Assembly (NCBI RefSeq): GCF_008923725.1
Contig: NZ_WBPF01000021.1
Coordinates: 313,172 to 377,171 of the forward strand
Origin: Bacillus sp. CH140a_4T
GTDB lineage: Bacteria > Bacillota > Bacilli > Bacillales > Bacillaceae_G
Direction: 5' to 3'
DNA: 64,000 bases
This document shows positions 34,632-43,980 of the stretch, piece by piece (position 1 is the stretch's first letter; the number at the start of each line of letters is the position of its first letter). The position numbers and the translations under genes are program-made. The notes below the pieces were generated by a model, which did no database searches, was not told the DNA's origin, and saw only the letters and a program-made list of their open reading frames with translations.

Positions 34632-35168
34632 TCACTCCACTCCTAGTTGTTTTTTCACCTCTTTATATACGCCCATATACGCTTTTAATTCTTTAACTAA
34701 ATCATGAATTAATGGTTTTGCATCTTCTCCCAGTTCACCATCTTGTACATGAAGTCCATCAAGCACAACTTGTTTTGGGATTGCATTTGCGTATACCCCT
34801 CTAGCTACAATGCGCATACTGTTTAATGCGTTAATTCCACCTTTACCGCCTCCAGCCACTGCAAGTAATGCGACAGGTTTATGAACAAATTCACTACTAC
34901 TTAAGTAATCTAACGAATTTTTCAGCGCTCCGCTCATTGCATTATGATATTCTGGTGTACATAGTACTACACCGTCTGCAGTTTTCACTAATGCCTTTAA
35001 TTTTTTTACCGCTTCTAATTCACGTTGTGATTCTTCCCCATTATATAAAGGCAGTTCCTCTGCTGCTAAATCGTATAACTCCCCTTCAAATTGATCAGCA
35101 ATATATTTTGCAACCACACGAGTTCTACCAAATTTTCTTGGTGTACCGTTAATAACGACTAGTTTCAT
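34632..35168 (-). CDS. NAD(P)H-dependent FMN reductase (azoreductase-like)
   Basis: This 178-residue flavodoxin-like protein has VINGTPRKFGRTR for FMN phosphate binding, TPEYHNAMSGALKNSLDYL, and AVAGGGKGGINAL near the isoalloxazine site. It is close in design to B. subtilis YhdA-type NADPH azoreductase. It probably reduces quinones or azo compounds in the cytoplasm. It is followed at once by the broken MFS gene, which would have made an enzyme-exporter pair. Confidence 0.87.
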   Translation of the reverse strand: MKLVVINGTPRKFGRTRVVAKYIADQFEGELYDLAAEELPLYNGEESQRELEAVKKLKALVKTADGVVLCTPEYHNAMSGALKNSLDYLSSSEFVHKPVALLAVAGGGKGGINALNSMRIVARGVYANAIPKQVVLDGLHVQDGELGEDAKPLIHDLVKELKAYMGVYKEVKKQLGVE

Positions 35169-35277
35169 AATTATTTCTCCCCTTTATTTTCAAGTTATAC
35201 TTATATATTATCAGAAATTTCTACACAAAACACAATATAAAGAGGTAACTAGCTTGATAAAATAGTATGATAGACGT

Positions 35278-35310
35278 AAAAAAGAACCCATACGAAAGTA
35301 TGAGTCCTTC
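35278..35310 (-). terminator. Terminator after the GT-B-like gene
   Basis: GGACTCATAC/GTATGGGTTC imperfect stem around UUUC, followed by UUUUUU. Confidence 0.7.
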
Positions 35311-35314
35311 ACAA

Positions 35315-36469
35315 TTACTTTTCCTCCTCTTTATGGCTCAGTATACCTATGCTTCCTTTCGCTTCAAAATGGGTATACGCTTTTTCTGCTAATTTGATAC
35401 GTTCTTCTGGTAAGGCTACATATTTCATAATATTTTCTATTATTTTTTCGTACGGAGTAAACACAATTCCTGGCCACTCTATCTCATCCTCTGGATTACT
35501 ATTTTCCGAAATAATAAATTTCTTATTTGCCACTGCATAAGAAACTCGAGGTGTTTCAAGAATGCCTGATAAGTAAAAATGAATATTTAATATAATTTTA
35601 GACCTAGCAATCAACTCATTTCTAACAATTCCCCACGCATTATTTTTAAAAACAATATTTAAATTCGGGGCAACTGCTTTTAATTGATCCAAAATAGCTT
35701 GCCGCCTCGGATTAAGAGCACCTATAAACAGTATATCGATGTCTTCAGTGATCTCATCTTCAAATGCATCTTTTTTTATTTCCAAAGTTGGCGCATAGTT
35801 CATTCCTACATGGCTTATTTCTTTACCTACCCCTTTTTGTTTTAACCACTCTATATTTTGTTTGCTATAATCCCAAATTTTCTTATCTTTTAATAACATT
35901 AAATAAAGTGGGTGCGCATAAGGGCTTCCTTCATATAATTGTTCTAAATTATAAATAATTGCATTTTTCGGAAGTAGATTCGGGTTATGTGCATATGTAT
36001 GCGCTCCAAAAACAATTGTATTTTTCACATTTTCTAGTATTGTTTCTGATATAATTGCTGTATTTCCCTCCTGCTCCAATCGCCATTTCAAAGCTCGCGC
36101 AACATCTATGAAACTACCATACGTCTTTGGGCATATAAAAAGACAATAATCATATTCTTTATTCAAATAAGCTTCCATTAGCCTTAAATTATTTTTATAT
36201 AAATCCACATCCGGGTGTTTAAGTAAAAGCTCATTTGCATGTTTTTTTGCTACTTTATATAATCCAGCATAATAAGCAGCAATGCATCTTCTTAATTCGA
36301 TTCTTTGCCGATGCTCATCTGCTACGTCCATGTCTAAAAGAAGATTTGCGATACAATACGCTTTTAAATGATCACGATCATAATAATAATCTAGTAGTGG
36401 CATCAATTCTTCATACGTATTCCCATGCACAGATTCCCCTAGTTCTAGCGCCCATCGTATTAATTCCAT
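35315..36469 (-). CDS. Glycosyltransferase-like protein with TPR-like N-terminus
   Basis: In this 384-residue protein, residues 1-100 form TPR-like helices (AYYAGLYKVAKKHANELLLKHP). The rest looks like a GT-B/CgeB-type fold with IFGAHTYAHNPNLLP, DILFIGALNPRRQ and a C-terminal LSGILETPRVSYAVANKKFIISE block similar to nucleotide-sugar binding regions. The sugar and acceptor are unknown. It sits 34 bp downstream of a GT2 enzyme with TPRs, and the two probably act on the same glycan or protein. Confidence 0.7.
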   Translation of the reverse strand: MELIRWALELGESVHGNTYEELMPLLDYYYDRDHLKAYCIANLLLDMDVADEHRQRIELRRCIAAYYAGLYKVAKKHANELLLKHPDVDLYKNNLRLMEAYLNKEYDYCLFICPKTYGSFIDVARALKWRLEQEGNTAIISETILENVKNTIVFGAHTYAHNPNLLPKNAIIYNLEQLYEGSPYAHPLYLMLLKDKKIWDYSKQNIEWLKQKGVGKEISHVGMNYAPTLEIKKDAFEDEITEDIDILFIGALNPRRQAILDQLKAVAPNLNIVFKNNAWGIVRNELIARSKIILNIHFYLSGILETPRVSYAVANKKFIISENSNPEDEIEWPGIVFTPYEKIIENIMKYVALPEERIKLAEKAYTHFEAKGSIGILSHKEEEK

Positions 36470-36503
36470 TATTACTCCACTACTCCTTTAACCGAAATTG
36501 TAT

Positions 36504-37724
36504 TTAATAAAATTTCGCATTACTTTCTACCATATTTGCTATATGCAACGGCAACTCTTCTTTTTTCGATTCCAAAAATTTTTGTGACACTGCACCTAAA
36601 TGTTTTTTATGCGGTATATAAAAAGCACTTATAGAAATCTCATAGTCAAATAAGTAATCATACACATGATAATCTACAAATAGAAGATCATTTTTCGGAA
36701 AAGGAACTTCCTTCCCTTGCAGGGCATACATCAAAGCAATATTATTTTGAGATTTTAATCGATACATTCTTGCAAGTTGGTATAATGGCTCAGCCCGGGT
36801 TGGTCTATACTCCCATGCTTTTTGAAAATAAAGAATAGCTAATGCTGTATATTGCTCTTCTTGCTTCTTCATATTTTCTTGTTCATCCGCTTCTGTTACT
36901 TCATGTTGTTTATTTGCTGAACGGTTTGCTAATTGTTCATAACAAAATCCTATTCGCAATAACGAATAGAAAACCTCTTCAACCCATCCGCCTGCTTCCA
37001 CTCGTTTTTTATACCATTTAATCGAATCTTCAAATTGACTTAAATGAAAATATGTTTGGGCTAAATAAAATAAATATCTTATATGCAAATCAGGCGTTGT
37101 TTCTGGATCATTAATCCCTTCTAACAACAATCTCTCATCTCTCTCAAATTTATCAGCTTTACTACCACCATCCCCAGGGTCGTTAACGACAAGCGTCTCT
37201 AACCTTGCTACTCTCGTATTGTAATTCGCACCAACTTTGGAACGATCTATATCCCAATACTCATGAGTAACACCAACAGATTTCCATGGTAAAGAAGCTT
37301 TCAAAAGGCGTGTAAGCCAATACTTAATATGAATATCATATTGCAATGTAAGATAATGGTCTTCTGTTAAACTAGTCTTATCAAACTCAGGATCAACTTC
37401 TAATATCATATCTGCATCTAATATTAATAAATAATCTGCTTCTGGATATGTTTTTTGTGCCAATGAAACAGCTAAACTTCTGTTATAACCAAAGTTTTGA
37501 AATGGTTCATGATGAACTGTTCCAGGGATATCATTTTCTTTACACCAATTTTCAATAATTTCAGGTGTATGATCAGTTGATCCCGTATCACAAATAGAAA
37601 CAAAATCTACAATTGATTTTGTAGCATTTAAACATCTTTCCATAATTCTAGACTCGTTTTTAACAATCATACAAAGACATAACTTTTTTTCTTCCCTTGC
37701 CTTCTTAACTTGCTCATTACTCAT
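36504..37724 (-). CDS. Family 2 glycosyltransferase with TPR C-terminus
   Basis: This 406-residue protein has a GT-A domain at residues 15-200: LCMIVKNESRIMERCL, ICDTGSTDHTPEII, and the metal-binding DADM in YLLILDADMIL. It is followed by TPR-like repeats (YLFYLAQTYFHLSQFEDSIKWYKKRVEAGG). A GT2-TPR design is typical of enzymes that glycosylate surface proteins such as spore or flagellar components; this is inference. First gene of an operon with the GT-B-like gene. Confidence 0.85.
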   Translation of the reverse strand: MSNEQVKKAREEKKLCLCMIVKNESRIMERCLNATKSIVDFVSICDTGSTDHTPEIIENWCKENDIPGTVHHEPFQNFGYNRSLAVSLAQKTYPEADYLLILDADMILEVDPEFDKTSLTEDHYLTLQYDIHIKYWLTRLLKASLPWKSVGVTHEYWDIDRSKVGANYNTRVARLETLVVNDPGDGGSKADKFERDERLLLEGINDPETTPDLHIRYLFYLAQTYFHLSQFEDSIKWYKKRVEAGGWVEEVFYSLLRIGFCYEQLANRSANKQHEVTEADEQENMKKQEEQYTALAILYFQKAWEYRPTRAEPLYQLARMYRLKSQNNIALMYALQGKEVPFPKNDLLFVDYHVYDYLFDYEISISAFYIPHKKHLGAVSQKFLESKKEELPLHIANMVESNAKFY

Positions 37725-37960
37725 TTAACCACCTCATATTTTATTAACACGCTCTTTTCATATGTAACACCACTTCATAGCTACACTGATGACATAATCA
37801 TCCTTTTACTATTTATGAAAATTTCATTTTATTTATTCTTATTTTTATGTTGGGACATCTTTCATGCTTCACTATATTTTTGATACAATCAGTACAAAAT
37901 GAATATATATCACTTAACAGAAAACTCAGTATACTATATAGTTTACGAGGAGGTTTTATT

Positions 37961-38638
37961 TTGTTGGATTACATTTGGCTAGATGACAAATCCCCAATTT
38001 TAGAACAACTACCAAGCAACTTTAAATCTGCAGCTATACTACTACATCCTTTTGTCCAAATGCCTTCAGGGTGGGAAAACTCAGTAAGAAAAAGACCTTA
38101 CGAACACATATATCCAAGCGCTGAAGAAATCCTTCAAAATGGGAAATCCGTTTCTTGGAAGGAAATGATGTCTTATAGCGGACTAAATTCCTACACAGAA
38201 CTAGCAACAGCCATGTTGACTTCCATTAGTGCCTTTACAGGAGAATATAAAAGAGACGACTTAGCTAAAAAGCTACATACAAACTTTAAACAAGACCTTT
38301 ATTATCCAACGGAAGATTATACATCTATATTTTTATTACATAATTTACTGAAACTCCTCGGTTCTAAAGGTGCAAAAAATCTATATTTCTCTGAACCAAT
38401 ATTTGATACAAACGTATCATTACAGGCAAATGATACTACCCCCTTAAATATTTGGGACCTTATCTGTAGTGAGTTCATTATTACTGATGAAAACATGGAT
38501 TATGCATTCATGAGTGTGTTTGATTCCTTTACAACTTTTTTATTAGCGAAAGACGAAAATATAGAACACGTTGTTCAATCAATACATGTTGAAGCTATCA
38601 TATGTGATAAAAAAACGATGGTTGATTGGTATTTTTAA
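37961..38638 (+). CDS. Protein of unknown function, TTG start
   Basis: This 225-residue soluble protein begins after AGGAGG with 7-nt spacing at TTG 37961 (a second TTG follows), then LDYIWLDDKSPILEQLPSNF. It contains MPSGWENSVRKRPYEHIYPSAEE and an acidic C-terminus ending DKKTMVDWYF. It may belong to DUF2711, but I hold that only weakly. No signal or membrane segment. Monocistronic and divergent from the glycosyltransferase operon. Confidence 0.7.
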   Translation: MLDYIWLDDKSPILEQLPSNFKSAAILLHPFVQMPSGWENSVRKRPYEHIYPSAEEILQNGKSVSWKEMMSYSGLNSYTELATAMLTSISAFTGEYKRDDLAKKLHTNFKQDLYYPTEDYTSIFLLHNLLKLLGSKGAKNLYFSEPIFDTNVSLQANDTTPLNIWDLICSEFIITDENMDYAFMSVFDSFTTFLLAKDENIEHVVQSIHVEAIICDKKTMVDWYF

Positions 38639-38656
38639 ATTAGAGTTTCCTTACAC

Positions 38657-38693
38657 AAAAAAAGAAACTTGCGCTTATGCACAAGTTTCTTTT
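38657..38693. terminator. Bidirectional terminator
   Basis: AAAGAAACTTG/CAAGTTTCTTT stem between the unknown gene and gntZ. Confidence 0.85.
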
Positions 38694-38703
38694 CAAAACA
38701 TCT

Positions 38704-39600
38704 TTATTTTTTTACAACTTCATGTCCACCGAACTGATTACGTAACGCTGAAACTACTTTTCCGTGGAATGTATCATCTTCTTGAGAACGATAGCGCATA
38801 AATAATGACATTGCGATTACCGGTGCTGCCGCCTGAAGTTCAAGTGCCGTTTCCACAGTCCATTTCCCTTCTCCTGAAGAGTTCATCACACCTTTAATGC
38901 CATCTAGTTTTGGATCATCTGCAAATGCCTTTTCAGTTAAGTCCATTAACCAACCACGGATAACTGATCCGTTTGCCCATACTTTTGCAACATCTTCATA
39001 ATTGAAATCAAAATCACTTTTATCCAACACTTCAAACCCTTCAGCGATTGCTTGCATCATACCGTACTCAATACCGTTATGAACCATTTTTAAGAAATGA
39101 CCACTTCCAACGCGGCCTGCATAAGAATGTCCATTCTCTACTGCTAAATCTTTAAATAAAGGTTCTAATTGATCGTAAATTTCTTTTTCTCCACCAACCA
39201 TTAAACAAGCACCGTATCTAGCTCCTTCTACACCGCCTGATGTACCGATATCTACGTAATGTAAACCAAAGCTTTTCGCTTCTTCAGCACGGCGTAACGT
39301 ATCTTTATAGAATGAATTTCCGCCTTCAATAACGATATCGCCTTCCTCTAATAATGGATATACATCTTTTAATACTGACTCAACAACTTCTCCCGCAGGT
39401 ACCATTACCCAAATTGTACGAGGGGCTTCTAGTTCAGCAATCATTTCTTTTAATGTATGACGAGCAGTAATCCCCAAAGCCCCTGCTTTTTCAACAAGTT
39501 CTTTATTAACGTCGTATACAACGACTTCATGCTTGTCTTCATATAAATGTTCTGCTAATGGAAATCCCATTTTTCCTAATCCAATTAAACCTAGTTTCAT
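38704..39600 (-). CDS. gntZ: 6-phosphogluconate dehydrogenase, short NAD-type (GntZ/YqeC-like)
   Basis: This 298-residue enzyme has the Rossmann start KLGLIGLGKMGFPLAEHL, the 3-hydroxyacid dehydrogenase signatures EGGNSFYKDT and TSGGVEGARYG, and the catalytic Lys-Asn motif HFLKMVHNGIEYGMM. The length of about 300 fits the short decarboxylating class rather than the 470-residue Gnd. It decarboxylates 6-phosphogluconate to ribulose 5-phosphate. ATG 39600 follows GGGAGA. Last gene of gntK-gntP-gntZ. Confidence 0.92.
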   Translation of the reverse strand: MKLGLIGLGKMGFPLAEHLYEDKHEVVVYDVNKELVEKAGALGITARHTLKEMIAELEAPRTIWVMVPAGEVVESVLKDVYPLLEEGDIVIEGGNSFYKDTLRRAEEAKSFGLHYVDIGTSGGVEGARYGACLMVGGEKEIYDQLEPLFKDLAVENGHSYAGRVGSGHFLKMVHNGIEYGMMQAIAEGFEVLDKSDFDFNYEDVAKVWANGSVIRGWLMDLTEKAFADDPKLDGIKGVMNSSGEGKWTVETALELQAAAPVIAMSLFMRYRSQEDDTFHGKVVSALRNQFGGHEVVKK

Positions 39601-39618
39601 ATTAATCAATCTCCCATT

Positions 39619-40968
39619 CTATACAAATATATTTAATAAAGAAATTAGTCCAAGTGCTACAACAGATAATATCGTCTCCATTGCAGTCCATGTTAATAAT
39701 GTTTCTTTCACAGTCATTCCAAAATATTCTTTAATCATCCAAAATCCAGAATCATTTACATGTGATAAAATTAATGACCCTGCACCTGTTGCAAGTGCTA
39801 GTAGTTCAACATTTACACCTGGTGTACTTACTGCAATCGGTGCTACAATTCCAGCTGCTGTCATCATAGAAACTGTAGCAGATCCAGTCGCAATTCGGAT
39901 AAGTGCCGCAATTCCCCAGCCTAATAATATCGGTGAAATATGAGATTCTTTCGCCATTTCTGCGATTGTCGTTCCAATTCCAGAATCTAATAACACTTTA
40001 TTAAATGCTCCGCCTGCACCAATAACTAACAGTATGTTCGCAATAGGTCCTAAACAATCATTTGTAAATTGTAATACTTTATCTTTTGAGAAACCTTTCG
40101 CATAACCAAGACTAAAGAAAGAGTATATCGTTGCAATTAATAATGCGACTATTGGATCTCCAATAAAGTGCAATACTTGTGCAAGTTGACTTGTTTTGTT
40201 TAGCGCTACTTCTGCAATCGATGCACCTAGCATAAGAAATACTGGAAGTAAAATAGTAAACAATGTATTTCCGAAACTAGGAAGTTCCTTCTTCTTATCT
40301 CTTTCAATAAATTGCTCCGCTATATCTAATGGTACTTCTTTATGTATACGAGCACCGATCCATTTCCCGTAAAGCGGACCTGAAATGATTGCAGTTGGAA
40401 GTCCGACAATTAATGCATATAAAATTGTTTTCCCTACATCTGCTTTAAAAATACCTACCGCTGCCATCGCTGCTGGATGTGGCGGCACGAGTCCGTGTAC
40501 AACGGATAGTCCTGCTACTAGTGGAATACCGATTGTAATAAGTGATACCCCTGTTTCTAACGCAATTGTAAATACTAATGGAATTAGTAGTACAAATCCA
40601 ACTTGGAAAAACACCGGAATTCCTACTAAAAATGCAACGAACATCATTGCCCAGTGAACACGTTTCTTCCCAAAACGACCAATTAATGTGTTAGCAATTC
40701 GTTCAGCACCGCCAGATTCGGCCATCATTTTTCCAAGCATCGTTCCTAATGCTAAAACTATCGCTAAAAACCCTAACGTATTACCAAGCCCTAGTTTAAT
40801 AGAATCGATAATCCCTGGATCTTTTGGTGAAGTTCCAATCAATGGCATTCCCATTGCTAATCCTACACCAATTGCTGTTAATATTAACGCGACAAATGGA
40901 TGCCATTTTACTACCGTAATAAGTAAAAGTAGTATGACAACTGCCGCTAGTACGATTCCAACTACCAT
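39619..40968 (-). CDS. gntP: Gluconate permease GntP
   Basis: This 449-residue protein of the GntP family has about 12-14 hydrophobic segments, with GLVPPHPAAMAAVGIF, IGAGGAFNKVLLDSGIG and RIATGSATVSMMTAAGI as family signatures. It imports gluconate with protons. ATG 40968 is chosen because AGGGGG lies 10 nt upstream; the earlier TTG 40977 sits against that site. It lies 14 bp after gntK. Confidence 0.93.
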   Translation of the reverse strand: MVVGIVLAAVVILLLLITVVKWHPFVALILTAIGVGLAMGMPLIGTSPKDPGIIDSIKLGLGNTLGFLAIVLALGTMLGKMMAESGGAERIANTLIGRFGKKRVHWAMMFVAFLVGIPVFFQVGFVLLIPLVFTIALETGVSLITIGIPLVAGLSVVHGLVPPHPAAMAAVGIFKADVGKTILYALIVGLPTAIISGPLYGKWIGARIHKEVPLDIAEQFIERDKKKELPSFGNTLFTILLPVFLMLGASIAEVALNKTSQLAQVLHFIGDPIVALLIATIYSFFSLGYAKGFSKDKVLQFTNDCLGPIANILLVIGAGGAFNKVLLDSGIGTTIAEMAKESHISPILLGWGIAALIRIATGSATVSMMTAAGIVAPIAVSTPGVNVELLALATGAGSLILSHVNDSGFWMIKEYFGMTVKETLLTWTAMETILSVVALGLISLLNIFV

Positions 40969-40982
40969 TTCTCCCAATCCCC

Positions 40983-42521
40983 CTATTGTTTACGTTGGAA
41001 AGCAGCTATACAATCAAATTCTTCTTTCAAGCGATTGTAAAGTCGTTCATACATATAAAACATTTCTAAGTATATAGCCGTATTTTCTTTATTCGGTACA
41101 TGATGATGAACAATATCAATCCAATCCTTTACCTCTTCAAGAGAATCAATTTTCCCTACAGCATATAAAGCAACTGCCGCTGCCCCAAGCGCAGATGCTT
41201 CATGACTTTCAGGAACAAGCAAGTCTTTTCCCATCATATCGGATAACATTTGTCTCCAAAATGCAGATTTCGCAAAACCTCCTGAAACGCGTATTTCCGT
41301 AAGTGGCCCTGTACAATCCCTGATTGCGAGTGCAACAGAATATACGCTCATACAAACACCTTCCATGACTGCTCGTATAAAATGTTCTCGTTTATGCTGA
41401 AGGTTTATTCCAAAGAATGTACCACGAGCATTTGCATTCCAGTAAGGTGCACGCTCTCCAGATAGAAACGGTAAAAATAGCAATCCACCCGCTCCAGCCG
41501 GTACACTTTCCGCATATTTAATTAATAAATCATACGGATCAATTCCAAGCTTCCTTGCTACTTCTTGCTCCAGGCTACCAAATTCATCACGTAACCATCT
41601 CAGTAAAATTCCGCCGTTATTCGTTGGTCCGCCGATCACCCAGTGCTCGTCAGTTAATGCATAACAAAACGTTCTTCCTTTTTCATCTGTATTAACACTT
41701 GATGAAATTGTTCGAACTGCACCACTTGTACCAATTGTAATTGCAGCTGAGCCAGGCGATATTGCCCCAACGCCTACATTCGCAAGAACACCATCACTTG
41801 CACCAATAACAACTGGAGTATCTTCACGAATACCCATCTTCTGTGCTAATTCCGGTTTCATACCAGATAAAATATATGTTGTTGGCACAGGTTTTGATAA
41901 TTGTTCTGGCGACATATGTAACATCGTTAAAACATCTTCATCCCAGTTTAATGTTTCTAAATTAAATAACCCAGTAGCTGATGCTATTGAATAATCCACT
42001 ACGTAACGTGAAAACAATTGATAAATAACATACTCTTTAATGGAAATAAATTTATAAGCGCTCGTATATAATTCTGGCTCTTCCTCTTTCATCCACAATA
42101 ATTTAGAAAGCGGCGACATCGGATGAATCGGTGTACCCGTTCGTCTATAAATGTCATGCCCATTCATATGTTGTAATAATTTTTCCGATTGTTTCGTACT
42201 TCGATTATCTGCCCAAATGATAGAACGCGTTAATGGCGCACCAGTTTCATCTACTGCAATTAATGCGTGCATTGCTGTACTAATACCGATTGAAGAAATA
42301 TCTTCTGGTAACACGTTACCTTTTCTGATGGCAACGCTTACAGTTTTGTATACAGCAGCACATATTACATCAGGATCTTGCTCAGCCCATCCGACTTTCG
42401 GTTGAATAATTGGATAATCAACTGCATGTGATGCAACGACTTTTCCTTTTTCTGTGAACACAACCGTTTTTGTACTTGTGGTACCGATATCAATCCCGAT
42501 TACTCTCCCCCTTGTTTCCAT
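40983..42521 (-). CDS. gntK: Gluconokinase GntK (FGGY family)
   Basis: This 512-residue FGGY sugar kinase has the ATP-binding start VIGIDIGTTSTKTVVF, ISSIGISTAMHALIAVD, WADNRS, GASDGVLANVGVGA and GPTNNGGILLRW. It phosphorylates gluconate to 6-phosphogluconate. First gene of the gntKPZ operon. No gntR of the GntR family is next to it, unlike B. subtilis; an RpiR-family gene at 46.5-47.4 kb is a candidate regulator. Confidence 0.93.
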   Translation of the reverse strand: METRGRVIGIDIGTTSTKTVVFTEKGKVVASHAVDYPIIQPKVGWAEQDPDVICAAVYKTVSVAIRKGNVLPEDISSIGISTAMHALIAVDETGAPLTRSIIWADNRSTKQSEKLLQHMNGHDIYRRTGTPIHPMSPLSKLLWMKEEEPELYTSAYKFISIKEYVIYQLFSRYVVDYSIASATGLFNLETLNWDEDVLTMLHMSPEQLSKPVPTTYILSGMKPELAQKMGIREDTPVVIGASDGVLANVGVGAISPGSAAITIGTSGAVRTISSSVNTDEKGRTFCYALTDEHWVIGGPTNNGGILLRWLRDEFGSLEQEVARKLGIDPYDLLIKYAESVPAGAGGLLFLPFLSGERAPYWNANARGTFFGINLQHKREHFIRAVMEGVCMSVYSVALAIRDCTGPLTEIRVSGGFAKSAFWRQMLSDMMGKDLLVPESHEASALGAAAVALYAVGKIDSLEEVKDWIDIVHHHVPNKENTAIYLEMFYMYERLYNRLKEEFDCIAAFQRKQ

Positions 42522-42558
42522 GCGACTCTTCCCTTCGTTTCTAGCAAAATACGATTTA

Positions 42559-42607
42559 GTAAACCGTTTACATGAATTAGTATATAAAATATTTTTTCTT
42601 TAATCAA
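42559..42607 (-). promoter_or_regulatory. Sigma-A promoter and operator of the gnt operon
   Basis: On the minus strand, TTGATT (42602-42607) and TATACT (42579-42584) are separated by exactly 17 nt. A perfect 13-bp palindrome GTAAACCGTTTAC (42559-42571) lies at about +1 to +13, where a repressor would block transcription. It resembles a cre but has an extra central base. Confidence 0.65.
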
Positions 42608-43077
42608 GTTTTAAAAAGAAAATTTTTTTCATAACAAAAAATATCTCCCCCTCATTCCACTCCACTTACATACTAAATTTTAATTTTCAATGCGGTAGAT
42701 TTGCGTTTTATTCGTTACGTAACACACTCTTTTTCTTTCATTAGGAACACATACATATTCATTCCATACGTTCTACTCATTTGAATGAAAAAGAAGTTGG
42801 AAAGCGATATTCATTTTTATGGAGCATTTAACATCAAGCTAAAAAAACAACTACATTCCAAATAGGAATGCTGTACCTTTTGCTCTTTAAATTGTTTTCG
42901 GTTCACTCTTCCTTTTTATCTTAATATACATAGAGCGCGTATCCTACTATCACTTTATTAACTTGTAAATATATGTTCCATAATATAAAATCTAATAGTA
43001 TTTATATTTTTCAGAAAAATAAAACAATATTATAGACTTTATTGTATAATGTTGTAAAAAGATGTCGGAGGGATTTA
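42608..43077. other. AT-rich gap upstream of the gnt promoter
   Basis: No gene seen. A weak minus-strand terminator-like hairpin (CATTCC/GGAATG, 42854-42870, with a T-run to 42841) stands alone. The permease promoter should lie near 43.0 kb. Confidence 0.4.
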
Positions 43078-43980
43078 ATGTTACATAAAATATCTCAATT
43101 CACAATTAAACTTTCATCCATTCTTTTATCACTGTTACTATTATTAAATTTACCTTACTTATTTATCACTCAACAAGGATTTACCTTTCAACCAATTTAT
43201 TTTTTTGACCAGATCGTTACTATGTTAAAACAGGTTTTCTCCCCTGAATCATTGTTGGTTATAGGATCAGATCCAAAGTATGGTCATTTAAAAACAACAC
43301 CATTATTTCCAACTGTTTTAGAACCTTATCTATATTCATTTACTATATTATTTTTAGCCTTTTTGCTTGCGCTCTTTCTTTCATCTAGCATGGCATTTTT
43401 TTATTTTTTAGCAAAAGATTATATAAAAAAATGGATAAACCGCATTGTATTCATATTAGAAGCTGTCCCTGATATGATGATGATGATTTGTTTGCAAATA
43501 TTTTTCATATGGGTACTTCAGAAATTCGGGGAAGCTCCTTTCACCATTATTTCTTTTAATGAAAATCGCGCTTATTTACTCCCTATTTTATCTTTAGCTG
43601 CCTTACCTACATTACAAATGTTTCGAATGATGGTGTTATACATACAGGAAGAACATGGAAAACATTACGTAGAGGTTGCATATGGCAAAGGCCTTTCATC
43701 AAGTTATATACTTTGTATTCACTTATTCAAAAATATATCTATCCACTTCTTCCACCATTTAAAAACGATTTTTGTTTTCTTACTGTCTAACTTATTCATT
43801 TTAGAATTCGTTTTTAATATGCAAGGCATTATTCAATTTTTATTTAAAAAGGCGTTTATTTCACCTCCTGCTGCATTTATCATACTTGTCATGATTATTT
43901 TACCGTTTTATACTATTTTTCAAATAATCTCTCTTATGATGAATAGATGGCAAAAGCAATTGAAAGGGGCAGCTTTATGA
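43078..43980 (+). CDS. Peptide/nickel-type ABC transporter permease (DppB/OppB-like), divergent
   Basis: This 300-residue protein has an N-terminal membrane helix, a large extracytoplasmic loop and a C-terminal BPD permease core. The EAA-like loop reads VEVAYGKGLSSSYILCIHLFKN. ATG 43078 follows GGAGGGATTTA. It overlaps the next permease gene (ATGA). No ATPase or binding protein is encoded nearby on either side, so it must borrow them or form an unusual transporter. Confidence 0.78.
   Translation: MLHKISQFTIKLSSILLSLLLLLNLPYLFITQQGFTFQPIYFFDQIVTMLKQVFSPESLLVIGSDPKYGHLKTTPLFPTVLEPYLYSFTILFLAFLLALFLSSSMAFFYFLAKDYIKKWINRIVFILEAVPDMMMMICLQIFFIWVLQKFGEAPFTIISFNENRAYLLPILSLAALPTLQMFRMMVLYIQEEHGKHYVEVAYGKGLSSSYILCIHLFKNISIHFFHHLKTIFVFLLSNLFILEFVFNMQGIIQFLFKKAFISPPAAFIILVMIILPFYTIFQIISLMMNRWQKQLKGAAL

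Noticed and set aside
42555-42575. Reading the gnt palindrome as a cre (CcpA) site
   Set aside because: The half-sites are separated by an extra central base compared with a normal cre, so I kept it as an unspecified operator.
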